Assembly (NCBI GenBank): GCA_016875555.1
Contig: VGPG01000002.1
Coordinates: 1-49,012, forward strand
Direction: 5' to 3'
Source of the DNA: Chloroflexota bacterium
GTDB lineage: Bacteria > Chloroflexota > Chloroflexia > Chloroflexales > Roseiflexaceae
DNA length: 49,012 nt
Shown here: piece by piece, positions 26,843-35,710 of the stretch
How positions within the stretch are numbered: the first letter of the stretch is position 1
Layout: every line of letters begins with the position of its first letter
Notes under the pieces: generated by a model
What the model saw: only the letters and a program-made list of their open reading frames with translations
Database searches by the model: none
What the model was told of the DNA's origin: nothing
Translations under genes and position numbers: made by a program

Positions 26843-28710
26843 ACTACATGCGCATCATTCCGTTGAGTGTGAGTCTACTCGTCACTGCGTTGTACTGGAT
26901 GACGCGCACCGATGTGCATACCTTTGATGCGCTCTCGTACATCCTTGATGTGATGCGCAAACCGTGGAATGAACTTTTCCACCCGCATCATTTGGCATAT
27001 GGGCCATTTGGGGCGCTCATGGTCGTCATAATTGGCGGTAGTGCAGAACACGCGCTGCAACACGCAAACGCGATTGCCGGTGGACTCGGCGCAGGCGTCT
27101 TTGCGGCCATCGTACTACGGCGATATCAACGTATCGATGTGGCACTTATTGCCGGCTTTGCGTTGAGCGTTTCATACGCCTATTGGTACTACGCCATCGA
27201 AGTTGAGGTCTACACCGTTGCAGCGTTATTTCTGCTTTGCATCATCTGGTTTCTTGATGAGCCAACGCCACACCGCTGGCAGTGGCAACTCGGGCTTGCA
27301 CTGAGTATCGCTGGTGCCGTGCTTTTTCACCAAACAAATGCCCTACTCGTTGTCCCACTACTTGTTGCCATGGCGTACAACATCCGTTCCTACCCCAATC
27401 ATCGCACTGGGTGGATCATTAGTGGGGTTGGGGCCGTGACAATTGTGAGTGCGGCATACGCATATGTGATGGTAGTGGTTAGTGGTTTCACTGACTGGTC
27501 ATCCGCTCAACAATGGCTCTTACAATATGCAATTACTGGTTGGTGGGGCGGCCAGGCCACACTTGGCGACATCGTAGATGGCGTAAGCCAAACGATTGCC
27601 TGGTCCTACGGTGCCCTCATTGGCCTCATCACACTTGCGCTGAGTCTCTGGCAACTGCGCACGCGCACATTCATGCATAGTGCGTGGCATGGATGGTGTT
27701 GGAGTTGGATCATCGTGTATGTTGCGTTCTTTACGTGGTGGGAGCCCGATAACATTGAATTTTGGATTGCGGTCACACCATTGTTCATTTTGGTGCTGAT
27801 TGCGCCACTACGACACACGCGCGCATGGGGATGGAGCATCCGGGGATTCATTGCACTGATTGTATGTACTTTTTACATCAACTACGATGCAATCGACTTT
27901 CGTGGAAATGCACAAAATGACTTACAACGCGAATTCGCAGCAGCCGTCGCGACGCAGAGTACCCCAAACGATTTACTGCTCATTCCTGATGGACTGCAAG
28001 AGTTGTACATGCCGTTCTATCACCAGCGCAAACACTTTATGTCTATCAATGCAACGATGGCACAGATGGGTAATTGGCAGATGGCATGTGACGAACTCCA
28101 ACGTGCGATTGATCGGAGCCAACGTGCTGGTGCGCAAATCATCGTTGCCAGTGACTTTTTGGTGCCTACCGACACGATGCAAAAACGATTCGGTTTGACT
28201 GCGGCTTCTGTTGCAGGCTGTTTCAAGTACCTCATGCCGGTCATGCACCCGATGGAAATGCCCAAAAACGCGCCTGAGCATGTACGCATTGCAACACCTG
28301 GGGAGCAGCTCACATCGAATGTATGGCGCACTGATACAACACCACTCATTGGTTGGCAAACGATGCACATGGAGGTCATGCAACGCCAACTCCCGTGGAT
28401 GTTTCGTGCGGCTCTCGACCCGAATCTAATCTCTCCCATACTCGACATTCCGCTCCCACGCACAATGGCTTTCGACGTTGAAGTACGTGACAGTGCGGAT
28501 ATGTATGCACAGTTGTTCGTCAGTGATACAATGAACATATTCAGTGAAGAGTTCTCGATTGGCTGGCAATTACAGGCAGGGCGTCACTCATATACGATTG
28601 ACTTACAGACATTGCCGAGCGTGCCAACTCGTTTAGTACAGTTCCGATTTGACCCGGTTGCCGATGGGATGAATGGTGTCATAATTATTTACGGCATATC
28701 AATTGAGTGA
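26839..28710 (+). CDS. Multi-membrane-spanning protein, possible GT-C/PMT-like glycosyltransferase
   Basis: A 623-residue membrane protein with about ten helices in residues 1-370 and a soluble C-terminal part. The first loop (RTDVHTFDALSYILDVMR) contains acidic residues at the position of the GT-C catalytic loop, and HPHHLAYGPFG followed by AYWYYAIEVEVYTVAALF resembles the DUF2723/PMT-like group. ATGA overlap with the preceding gene and a gap of 20 bases to the next indicate one operon of three membrane proteins. The soluble end (MFRAALDPNLISP, FDVEVRDSADMYAQLF) looks like a beta-rich domain, unassigned. Function is inferred from fold-like features only. Confidence 0.65.
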   Translation: MNYMRIIPLSVSLLVTALYWMTRTDVHTFDALSYILDVMRKPWNELFHPHHLAYGPFGALMVVIIGGSAEHALQHANAIAGGLGAGVFAAIVLRRYQRIDVALIAGFALSVSYAYWYYAIEVEVYTVAALFLLCIIWFLDEPTPHRWQWQLGLALSIAGAVLFHQTNALLVVPLLVAMAYNIRSYPNHRTGWIISGVGAVTIVSAAYAYVMVVVSGFTDWSSAQQWLLQYAITGWWGGQATLGDIVDGVSQTIAWSYGALIGLITLALSLWQLRTRTFMHSAWHGWCWSWIIVYVAFFTWWEPDNIEFWIAVTPLFILVLIAPLRHTRAWGWSIRGFIALIVCTFYINYDAIDFRGNAQNDLQREFAAAVATQSTPNDLLLIPDGLQELYMPFYHQRKHFMSINATMAQMGNWQMACDELQRAIDRSQRAGAQIIVASDFLVPTDTMQKRFGLTAASVAGCFKYLMPVMHPMEMPKNAPEHVRIATPGEQLTSNVWRTDTTPLIGWQTMHMEVMQRQLPWMFRAALDPNLISPILDIPLPRTMAFDVEVRDSADMYAQLFVSDTMNIFSEEFSIGWQLQAGRHSYTIDLQTLPSVPTRLVQFRFDPVADGMNGVIIIYGISIE

Positions 28711-28730
28711 ATCGTCATTGAGGTAGGATC

Positions 28731-30137
28731 ATGATGCGTAAACGAATAATCGGGCGCTTGCGCTATCTGCGCAATTTGGAGATATGGAACATTGTATCCA
28801 TACCAACCAGCCTAATTATTGTGATGACACAGTTAATGATTTTCGAATGGCAGATGATGGTGTACAACATCATCGTCATGACGTTTATTTTTTTGCAAGG
28901 TGCCATTTACTGGGACACAAAGCATAGCAGTCTCATCCAAAAGCAAAGCCGACTGCCTGATACGTTTCGCACCAATTTTCGCACGTTACGCTGGTTTAAC
29001 GTCGTGCTTTTGTGCATGTATCCGGCCATGTCCATCTATGGAACATACAGCGGCAATCTCTTTTTTGCGACATCATGGTGGTCGCACAGTATTTTCTTGG
29101 CAGCGATTATCGTTCACATTAACTACTACCACGTACAAATTAGTCATGACAACCCAACCGACATGCGCTATTTAGTGACCCATCAAAAACTGCGTCGTTC
29201 GCCACTCCATTCTGATCTATACCCGTTGAGCGTGACAATTAGTTCGCCCATTCGTCAGGTACGCAAATCTGTGGCTAGTACGGGATTCAGCGCCGCGTCA
29301 TTTGCCAAGCAACCTACAACATCAGCGACTCAATCAGTTAGCGCTCAAACTTCCGCACCGGCGTCATCAACGTCCAAATCGCAACCCATTCCTTCTCTGT
29401 CGTCGTCACAGTCACAACCGTTACCCACGTCCAAATCGCAACCCATTCCTTCTCTGTCGTCGTCGCAGTCACAACCCATTCCCACGTCCAAATCACAACC
29501 CATTCCCACGTCCAAATCGCAACCTATTCCCACGTCCAAATCGCAACCTATTCCTACCCTGCCGTCGTCGCAGTCACAGCCGCTCCCCTCGTCCAAGTCA
29601 CAACCCATTCCTACCCTGTCGTCGTCGCAGTCACAACCGTTACCCACGTCCAAATCGCAACCCATTCCTACCCTGTCATCGTCGCAGTCACAACCGCTCC
29701 CCACGTCCAAATCGCAACCCATTCCTACCCTGTCGTCGTCGCAGTTACAACCGTTACCCACGTCCAAATCGCAACCCATTCCTACCATGCCGTCGTCGCA
29801 GTCGCAACCGTTACCGACGCTTGCAGAACAGGGGCAGGATGTATCCGATACAGCGAAGACACAACCACTCCCGGTGATAGACGAGGCGGCCATTTTGAAC
29901 ATCGTATTAAATGCACCGCAAAGCACATCTGTAGAACCCATCATCAACGATTCTCAACTAGCCCAAGAGTTCAAACAACAAGCTAGCAAAAAACAACAAG
30001 CGACCGAACCAGACGAAGCACTTCCTTCTGCGAGTGACATGAGCACGAAACGTGTCCCCGCCACGACCAAAGACAAATCTACGAACAAAAAATCGCCCTC
30101 GGTACGTTCGCGTCAAAAACCGACGAACGAACAATAA
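28731..30137 (+). CDS. Four-helix membrane protein with long Ser/Gln/Pro tandem-repeat tail
   Basis: No family recognised. Residues 1-135 hold about four membrane helices (PTSLIIVMTQLMIF, VYNIIVMTFIFLQG, FNVVLLCMYPAMS, SIFLAAIIVHINYY). Residues 215-363 are a tandem repeat built on SKSQPIPTLSSSQSQPLPT, followed by a charged, Lys/Ser-rich end of about 100 residues. Lacking cysteine and large hydrophobics, the tail should be extended and disordered, like a spacer or a binding platform. AGGTAGGA lies before the start ATGs (28731 and 28734). It is 20 bases after the second giant membrane protein and most likely belongs to the same operon, so it may be an accessory factor of those enzymes. Confidence 0.65.
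   Translation: MMRKRIIGRLRYLRNLEIWNIVSIPTSLIIVMTQLMIFEWQMMVYNIIVMTFIFLQGAIYWDTKHSSLIQKQSRLPDTFRTNFRTLRWFNVVLLCMYPAMSIYGTYSGNLFFATSWWSHSIFLAAIIVHINYYHVQISHDNPTDMRYLVTHQKLRRSPLHSDLYPLSVTISSPIRQVRKSVASTGFSAASFAKQPTTSATQSVSAQTSAPASSTSKSQPIPSLSSSQSQPLPTSKSQPIPSLSSSQSQPIPTSKSQPIPTSKSQPIPTSKSQPIPTLPSSQSQPLPSSKSQPIPTLSSSQSQPLPTSKSQPIPTLSSSQSQPLPTSKSQPIPTLSSSQLQPLPTSKSQPIPTMPSSQSQPLPTLAEQGQDVSDTAKTQPLPVIDEAAILNIVLNAPQSTSVEPIINDSQLAQEFKQQASKKQQATEPDEALPSASDMSTKRVPATTKDKSTNKKSPSVRSRQKPTNEQ
29373..29819 (+). repeat. In-frame 57-bp tandem repeat inside the membrane-protein gene
   Basis: Seven copies of a 19-codon unit (SKSQPIPTLSSSQSQPLPT and close variants) with two short 8-codon units (SKSQPIPT) after the second copy. 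Copies are nearly identical in DNA, including wobble positions, which points to recent expansion and contraction. The array is always a multiple of three, so the reading frame is kept. Confidence 0.9.
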
Positions 30138-30285
30138 TCCCTAACTCAGTACATGCAACAAAGCCATCACTAGAACTCGTCATATCGTTCATTATCGTGT
30201 GGCACGTGTCACAGACATGACAGAGACGACGTGATACAGTACACTATGGTTATTCTGCTTAGCAAAGAATTCATTAAGGATACAT

Positions 30286-32250
30286 ATGCATTATGTCATT
30301 ATCTATGTGTCGGTGTGGTTACTGACGATATTTATGCCAACTCCGCTTCTTCCAGCACAAACCAGCAATTTTATCTCTAGTGAGTGCACCGCAAGCGTTG
30401 CAATTGACCGAACCGTTGAATGTGGCACCATAAAAGTCCCACTTAATCATGATGATACGAGCAAAGGCACTGCGTCATTACCAATTATGGTTGTAAAGTC
30501 AAACAGTGAAACAAACGCTGCACCGCTGTATCTCTTACAAGGCGGACCCGGTGGCGACACGATTGAGACATTTGCATTTTTGGCTTCGAAGGTCGATTCG
30601 TTACTCCCCGATGACCGCGATATTGTGTTTTATGAGCAGCGTGGAACCACAGATGCAACACCTGCACTCGACTGCCCAGAATCGCATGAACTGGGTATAT
30701 CACTACTTCGTGAGGATATCTCATACGGCGAAGCAATGGATAAATACACCGATGCATATAATCAGTGTATCGATCGTTTGCGCGGTGAAGGTGTAGATTT
30801 TTCGTTGTTCAATAGTCGACAAAATGCCCTTGATACGATTTACATTGCAGAGCAGCTTGGCCATGAGCAAATTGATTTGTACGGCGTGTCGTATGGTTCA
30901 TTATTGGCGCAACACATCACACGCCTCAAACCATCGTTGATTCGTTCATTAGTCATCGACGGTGTGGTGCCAGTTAGTGTGAGTTTCAACGACCGTGTCT
31001 ACGAATCACGACACAACGCATTCACCGCAATTCTCAACGATTGTGCAAACGATGCGACGTGTGCCGCCTCGTATCCAAATCTTGTACAAACCTACACCGA
31101 GATCATGGCTTCGTTTGCCAAAGAACCACGATTGTGGCAGATTTCTGATCCGGCAGATCCAACCATCACAAAATCGGTTCGAGTGGATAATTTTGTCCTA
31201 CAAGGTTGGTTATTCAACTGGATGTACGATGATCAGATTGTCCGCTTCATACCCATGTTGCTCACACAAATTGCCAACAATCAGACAGATCAAGTTCGAA
31301 CATTTGCCAGTTTCATTGTGTTCAACGACGGTTTGGCTGAAATGATGTACATGAGTACCATCTGTAGCGAAGAATCATCTGTGGAAACACGATACATCTT
31401 GCCAGAGGGGAATTTACTCCCACCCATGGAAGGTGAATTAGAAAACGACCCCAAGTTCCGCCTTACGATTTGTGTGATGAGTGAAGTCAAACCACTAGAC
31501 GCATCTATGTTGGTGCCGTTTACAACAGATGTCCCTATGTTAATTGTCTCTGGGCGATACGATCCGATAACTCCGCCACTCTTTGGCGATATGGTCGCAC
31601 AAAATAACCCGGATGCAACACACATTGTCATCCCGAATGGCGCACATGGTGCGATGCTATCAAACGCCTGTGCAGCTGACATTGCCAAGGCGTTCTGGGC
31701 GAATCCTACCGGTACACTGGACACCAGTTGCGTGGCAGGAGAGCGCACAAATTTCGTAGAACCAAATGAAATTATTGAAACGACATTTATTTCTCAGTCA
31801 GCCCAACTCGTCGAAGACGTGTTGTTTACATGGGTGATACTTGGAAGTTCATACGTCGTTCTTCTGTTGGCCTTTTTTGCCCGCATCGCACGCACATTCA
31901 TCCGTTGGATCCGTGGGAAAGCAGCGCCAGTTTGGCAGGTGAGACAACAGCACTGGTCCCAAATGCTCGTGATTATCAGTGGCGTAACACTTACGAGCTA
32001 TCTACTTTGGGAACTATTCTGGTTAACAGCTCGCGTGGACTACGCGCTCTTCTTTGGCATTCCAGATGCGGCCATGACTATTCAGTATGGCGTAATGGTC
32101 TTTGTGGGTATCACAGTAATTAATTTGTTGAGTGCGATGATTGCTTCTCGAACACGGCAAATGGCGTGGTACAGTAGCTTTTTTTCAGGGTTCATCCTGA
32201 TGAGCAGCGTCGGTTTGACGATCGCATTCTATCTGATTGGTATTTACTAG
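30286..32250 (+). CDS. Alpha/beta hydrolase (tripeptidyl aminopeptidase-like) with C-terminal membrane domain
   Basis: A secreted or surface peptidase/esterase. A signal peptide (residues 1-23) is followed by an alpha/beta hydrolase fold with the oxyanion HG-like turn LLQGGPGGDT, nucleophile Ser202 in YGVSYGS, an Asp in VSGRYDPITP and His in IPNGAHGAM, the pattern of the prolyl/tripeptidyl aminopeptidase family including its TAP-like C-terminal segment. Unlike usual members, about 140 extra residues form four membrane helices (VLFTWVILGSSYVVLLLAFF to SSVGLTIAFYLIGIY), anchoring the enzyme with its catalytic part outside. AAGGA lies five bases before the ATG. The M1 peptidase gene starts 34 bases after its stop, so both may degrade peptides in sequence. 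Confidence 0.83.
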   Translation: MHYVIIYVSVWLLTIFMPTPLLPAQTSNFISSECTASVAIDRTVECGTIKVPLNHDDTSKGTASLPIMVVKSNSETNAAPLYLLQGGPGGDTIETFAFLASKVDSLLPDDRDIVFYEQRGTTDATPALDCPESHELGISLLREDISYGEAMDKYTDAYNQCIDRLRGEGVDFSLFNSRQNALDTIYIAEQLGHEQIDLYGVSYGSLLAQHITRLKPSLIRSLVIDGVVPVSVSFNDRVYESRHNAFTAILNDCANDATCAASYPNLVQTYTEIMASFAKEPRLWQISDPADPTITKSVRVDNFVLQGWLFNWMYDDQIVRFIPMLLTQIANNQTDQVRTFASFIVFNDGLAEMMYMSTICSEESSVETRYILPEGNLLPPMEGELENDPKFRLTICVMSEVKPLDASMLVPFTTDVPMLIVSGRYDPITPPLFGDMVAQNNPDATHIVIPNGAHGAMLSNACAADIAKAFWANPTGTLDTSCVAGERTNFVEPNEIIETTFISQSAQLVEDVLFTWVILGSSYVVLLLAFFARIARTFIRWIRGKAAPVWQVRQQHWSQMLVIISGVTLTSYLLWELFWLTARVDYALFFGIPDAAMTIQYGVMVFVGITVINLLSAMIASRTRQMAWYSSFFSGFILMSSVGLTIAFYLIGIY

Positions 32251-32284
32251 GCAGCACTCTTCGTATCGTGGTCAAGGGGAATTT

Positions 32285-33757
32285 GTGGAATTTACACGTA
32301 TGCTACGGCTAGCCGCCTGTGTGCTTATGATTGTGCTTTTGCAACCACCGTCAACACATGCAAATCTGCTCAACGGCGATCACGCGCTAGCCATGCACAC
32401 ATTGCATCGTAGCGACCCTACATCATTCTCAGATGTGCCACATTACCGGCTTGACACGTTGTTTGAACCGTCGGCACAACGATGGCGCGGCTGGTTGCAA
32501 GTACGCTTTCGCAATCCGAGTACGACACCACTCACAAGTATTTATATGCGACTCTTCGCCAACCTCAAGGACTTCAACGGAGAGGCATCGATCTATCGAC
32601 CTACCGTGAATGGTCAACGAGCTACTATCTCCTATGAACGAAACAACTACTTAGCACGTATTGACTATGCAGAGCCCATTGCTGTTGGTGCTGATATTGA
32701 GTTGACGTTAGACTTTCTTACCGTCATGCCAATTGATGCTGGCACGCGCTTCTACGGTGCATTCAATGATGACGGCACATCAATTAGCATGGCCTCTGCC
32801 TATCCACTAATTGCAGAGTTTCGAGACAACGAATGGCTCCGCGAGATACCAGATGGCAAGGGTGATCTTGTAAATACACCTATCGCAACCTACGATGTGG
32901 AAGTAACCCTCCCGCTGTCGCATCGGATTGTTGCAACCGGAAGTGCAATTGCGTATCAGCGACGCGCACAAGAGCACACATATCAACTAGTGAGTGGATT
33001 ACAACGCGATTTCATGCTCGTTGCAACGACGTTACCCGTGGTCACTACTGTGGTGGATGGGACGCGTATCAACATATATCATGATGCATCACAACGCACT
33101 GCCGCTTATACTGCGATGCGCTATGCGGCACAATCGCTGCGAACATTTAACCACTTATTTGGCCAATATCCCTACAATGAGCTCGATTTCGTATCTGTAG
33201 ATGCTCGGTCGTTTTATGGGGTTGAATACCCCGGAGTTGTTCTGCTTCAAGACCGTCTATTTATGAATCAACCACTCCTTGAACGCATCATTACGCATGA
33301 AGTTGCGCATCAATGGTTTTACAATGTGGTAGGCAACGACGTGCAACAACACGCCTGGGTTGACGAAAGTATTGCCACATATTCGCAAGTCCTTTATCAG
33401 GAACAGGTCTACGGCGATGTAGGCAAAAACCGTGAACTTGCCGCGTTACAGGCGCAATACGATGAACTAGTGAAACGCAAGCGTGATGGTCCTATTGACC
33501 AACCAATGTCCGAATTTACGCTGTACACGTTTAATGCAATCGCATATGCCAAAGGTGCACTCTATTTGGATGCTCTCCGGCAAACTGCAGGCGACGAAGC
33601 GTTTTTTGCTGCACTCCTATCGTATGTTGACCGCTATCAGTATCAAATCGTAGATGGCACCGCACTGCGCGATGAAGTGCAACAGCAGTGCACCTGCGAT
33701 GTCCAATCCGTATATCAAACGTGGGTACTCGCACAAGATGACACAGAAACGGAGTAA
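32285..33757 (+). CDS. M1-family zinc metallopeptidase (secreted)
   Basis: An aminopeptidase-type gluzincin, about 490 residues. From the GTG start at 32285, a signal peptide covers residues 6-27. The zinc site is HEVAHQW (His338, Glu339, His342) with the third ligand Glu361 in WVDESIA; YGVEYPG upstream takes the place of the GAMEN exopeptidase motif. The N-terminal beta domain and catalytic domain are present, but the long C-terminal helical domain of large M1 enzymes is missing, as in short bacterial members. GTG is chosen because AAGGGG lies five bases before it; an ATG at 32300 is possible. Its stop codon overlaps the next gene region. Confidence 0.88.
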   Translation: MEFTRMLRLAACVLMIVLLQPPSTHANLLNGDHALAMHTLHRSDPTSFSDVPHYRLDTLFEPSAQRWRGWLQVRFRNPSTTPLTSIYMRLFANLKDFNGEASIYRPTVNGQRATISYERNNYLARIDYAEPIAVGADIELTLDFLTVMPIDAGTRFYGAFNDDGTSISMASAYPLIAEFRDNEWLREIPDGKGDLVNTPIATYDVEVTLPLSHRIVATGSAIAYQRRAQEHTYQLVSGLQRDFMLVATTLPVVTTVVDGTRINIYHDASQRTAAYTAMRYAAQSLRTFNHLFGQYPYNELDFVSVDARSFYGVEYPGVVLLQDRLFMNQPLLERIITHEVAHQWFYNVVGNDVQQHAWVDESIATYSQVLYQEQVYGDVGKNRELAALQAQYDELVKRKRDGPIDQPMSEFTLYTFNAIAYAKGALYLDALRQTAGDEAFFAALLSYVDRYQYQIVDGTALRDEVQQQCTCDVQSVYQTWVLAQDDTETE

Positions 33758-33762
33758 TGGTG

Positions 33763-35205
33763 ATGAATCTCTCTGAACGCGCATTTATCTTGGCCGGCAT
33801 ACCGACCCACGGTGAGCCGTATGAGGTGTGTTGCCCATACAATCACGCGCCAGTAAGCATTGTGCACCGTGCTAACGAGGCGCATTTACAAGCCGCTATC
33901 GGTGCGGCCTCGGCTGCATTTGCTCTGACGAAGCAACTTGCCGCTCATCAACGCGCAACAATTTTACGCACCGTGGCCCAGCAACTTCACGTTCACAGTG
34001 AAGCATTTGCGCAGGTCATTGCACTCGAAGCCGGCAAACCGATTAAACAGTCTCGTGGCGAAGTACAACGTGCAATCACAACGTTTTCGACGGCCGCAGA
34101 TGAATGCAGTCAAAGTCACGACGAAATTTTGCGACTCGACCGTGCGCCTGGTGGCGAAGGTCGCCATGCCATGACACGCCGCTTTCCAATTGGGCCAATT
34201 GGCGCAATTTCTCCATTCAACTTTCCACTCAATTTGGTCGCACACAAAGTCGCACCGGCACTCGCAGCGGGGTGCCCAGTGGTCCTCAAACCAGCGAGTC
34301 AGACGCCGAGTGCCGCCATCATGCTCGGAGAGATCATCGTCGCTGCCGGATGGCCAGCCGGCGCTATCAGCGTCCTGCCAATGAATAGCCGCGATGCAAG
34401 CGCCCTCATCGAGGATGACCGGCTAGCCATGCTGAGTTTTACGGGTTCGCCTGCGGTTGGATGGGCGCTCAAACAACGTGTCGGACGCAAACGCATCACA
34501 CTCGAACTTGGTGGAAACGCCGGTGTAATCGTGCATGACGATGCGGATATTGCGGATGCAGCAGCGCGGTGCGTGGCGGGTGGCTTTAATTATGCCGGTC
34601 AAAGTTGTATCAGTGTGCAGCGTATTTTTGTCCAACGCAGTCGCTATGATGAATTCGTGACACATCTGGTCGCAGGGGTCAACCGCTTACATGTAGGACA
34701 CCCACTCGATGAACAGGCTGATTTAAGTGCACTTATCAGTCATCAAGAATCCCAACGGTTAGCGCAGTGGTTCGATGAAGCACGAGCTGCTGGCGCTACA
34801 TTTCTTACTGGCGGTCATGTGCATGATGGCATTGTTGAACCAACGATTATCAGCGGTGCCCACCCGTCACTCAATGTGTGCTGTCGTGAAGTGTTTGCAC
34901 CAGTAGTCACTGTCACTGCCTACGACACATTTGCCGAAGCCATCGCACTGGTCAATCAGAGCGACTTTGGCTTGCAAGCAGCCGTATTCACCCGCGATGT
35001 TGGGCGCATTTACCACGCATACGAGGCTCTCGAGGTGGGTGGCGTTATTATCAATGACATGCCCACATGGCGGCTCGACCCGATGCCCTATGGAGGTGTA
35101 AAGCAATCAGGCTTTGGGCGTGAAGGTGTGCGTTACGCAATTGAAGAGATGACCGAGATCAAACTCATGGTACTTCATCTGCCCGAGATGCACCGTGCAA
35201 CATAA
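33763..35205 (+). CDS. NAD(P)-dependent aldehyde dehydrogenase
   Basis: Oxidises an aldehyde to the acid; cytosolic. Family hallmarks are SPFNFPLNLVAHKVAPAL, the NAD-binding FTGSPAVGW, the general base Glu248 in ITLELGGNAG and the catalytic Cys282 in YAGQSCISVQR. A length of 480 residues is normal. The start ATG at 33763 has GGAG eight bases upstream; another ATG at 33757 is too close to it. The nearly zero gap after the M1 peptidase gene implies co-transcription. It resembles the CoA-independent glyceraldehyde-3-phosphate/lactaldehyde dehydrogenase-like group (QSCISVQRIFV), but the substrate is not determined. Confidence 0.9.
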   Translation: MNLSERAFILAGIPTHGEPYEVCCPYNHAPVSIVHRANEAHLQAAIGAASAAFALTKQLAAHQRATILRTVAQQLHVHSEAFAQVIALEAGKPIKQSRGEVQRAITTFSTAADECSQSHDEILRLDRAPGGEGRHAMTRRFPIGPIGAISPFNFPLNLVAHKVAPALAAGCPVVLKPASQTPSAAIMLGEIIVAAGWPAGAISVLPMNSRDASALIEDDRLAMLSFTGSPAVGWALKQRVGRKRITLELGGNAGVIVHDDADIADAAARCVAGGFNYAGQSCISVQRIFVQRSRYDEFVTHLVAGVNRLHVGHPLDEQADLSALISHQESQRLAQWFDEARAAGATFLTGGHVHDGIVEPTIISGAHPSLNVCCREVFAPVVTVTAYDTFAEAIALVNQSDFGLQAAVFTRDVGRIYHAYEALEVGGVIINDMPTWRLDPMPYGGVKQSGFGREGVRYAIEEMTEIKLMVLHLPEMHRAT

Positions 35206-35262
35206 GCCCGTCGCAGGGCGTCAAAAGCATGGGTATGGTATTTCTGACGTAAGAGGTATGGA

Positions 35263-35649
35263 ATGAATGTACATACACGATTTTTTCGCAGTCGCAACGA
35301 AGCCATGGTTGCCGGTGTTGCCAGTGGCATCGCACGCGGGCTTGGTATTGAGGCTTGGCTCGTACGATTGATTTTTTTGATGCTTGTCATCGGATTTGGC
35401 ACCGGTGTACTCGCCTACTTTGTGCTCTGGTTTATCATGCCAATCGAGCCTGAAGGTATCATCATCTATCCGAATCAATTTGATAGGGGCGAGATTAATC
35501 AACGGCGCGCCATGGTAGGAGGCATCTTGATGCTGATTGGCGCATATTTACTTGTGACCCTCGTATTTGGGCCGCGCATCTGGGTATGGGCGTTGCCCAT
35601 CGCACTTATCATCGGTGGCATTCTGTTGTTTGGAAGCAAAAAGTCATGA
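35263..35649 (+). CDS. PspC-domain membrane protein
   Basis: A small (128 aa) membrane protein. The PspC domain covers residues 1-65 (FFRSRNEAMVAGVASGIARGLGIEAWLVRLIF then a helix and FVLWFIMPIEP), as in the phage-shock stress system and the N-terminus of some stress-sensing kinases. Two further helices fill residues 82-125. No pspA gene is nearby. It is 57 bases after the aldehyde dehydrogenase and ends 26 bases before a strong hairpin. Confidence 0.85.
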   Translation: MNVHTRFFRSRNEAMVAGVASGIARGLGIEAWLVRLIFLMLVIGFGTGVLAYFVLWFIMPIEPEGIIIYPNQFDRGEINQRRAMVGGILMLIGAYLLVTLVFGPRIWVWALPIALIIGGILLFGSKKS

Positions 35650-35675
35650 TGCGCCAGGTTGGCGCACCACGACTC

Positions 35676-35710
35676 ACATCCCCTGGTACACGCTGTGTAC
35701 CAGGGGATGT
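35676..35710 (+). terminator. Hairpin between convergent pspC and lon genes
   Basis: A perfect 16-bp stem (ACATCCCCTGGTACAC with its complement) and a GCT loop, followed by TTTAG. It touches the lon stop codon on the other strand, so it may end both transcripts. Confidence 0.8.

Noticed and set aside
29373-29819. Regular repeats that might look like a CRISPR array
   Set aside because: The units are directly adjacent without unique spacers and are translated in frame.
29345-29947. A 200-codon minus-strand ORF rich in Cys and Asp (repeated GCDCDDDRVGMGCDLDV) and a plus-strand Arg/Pro/Asn ORF
   Set aside because: Both are alternative frames of the 57-bp coding repeat, kept open because the unit length is a multiple of three. 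They have no start signals, and the hydrophobic N-terminus belongs to the main frame.
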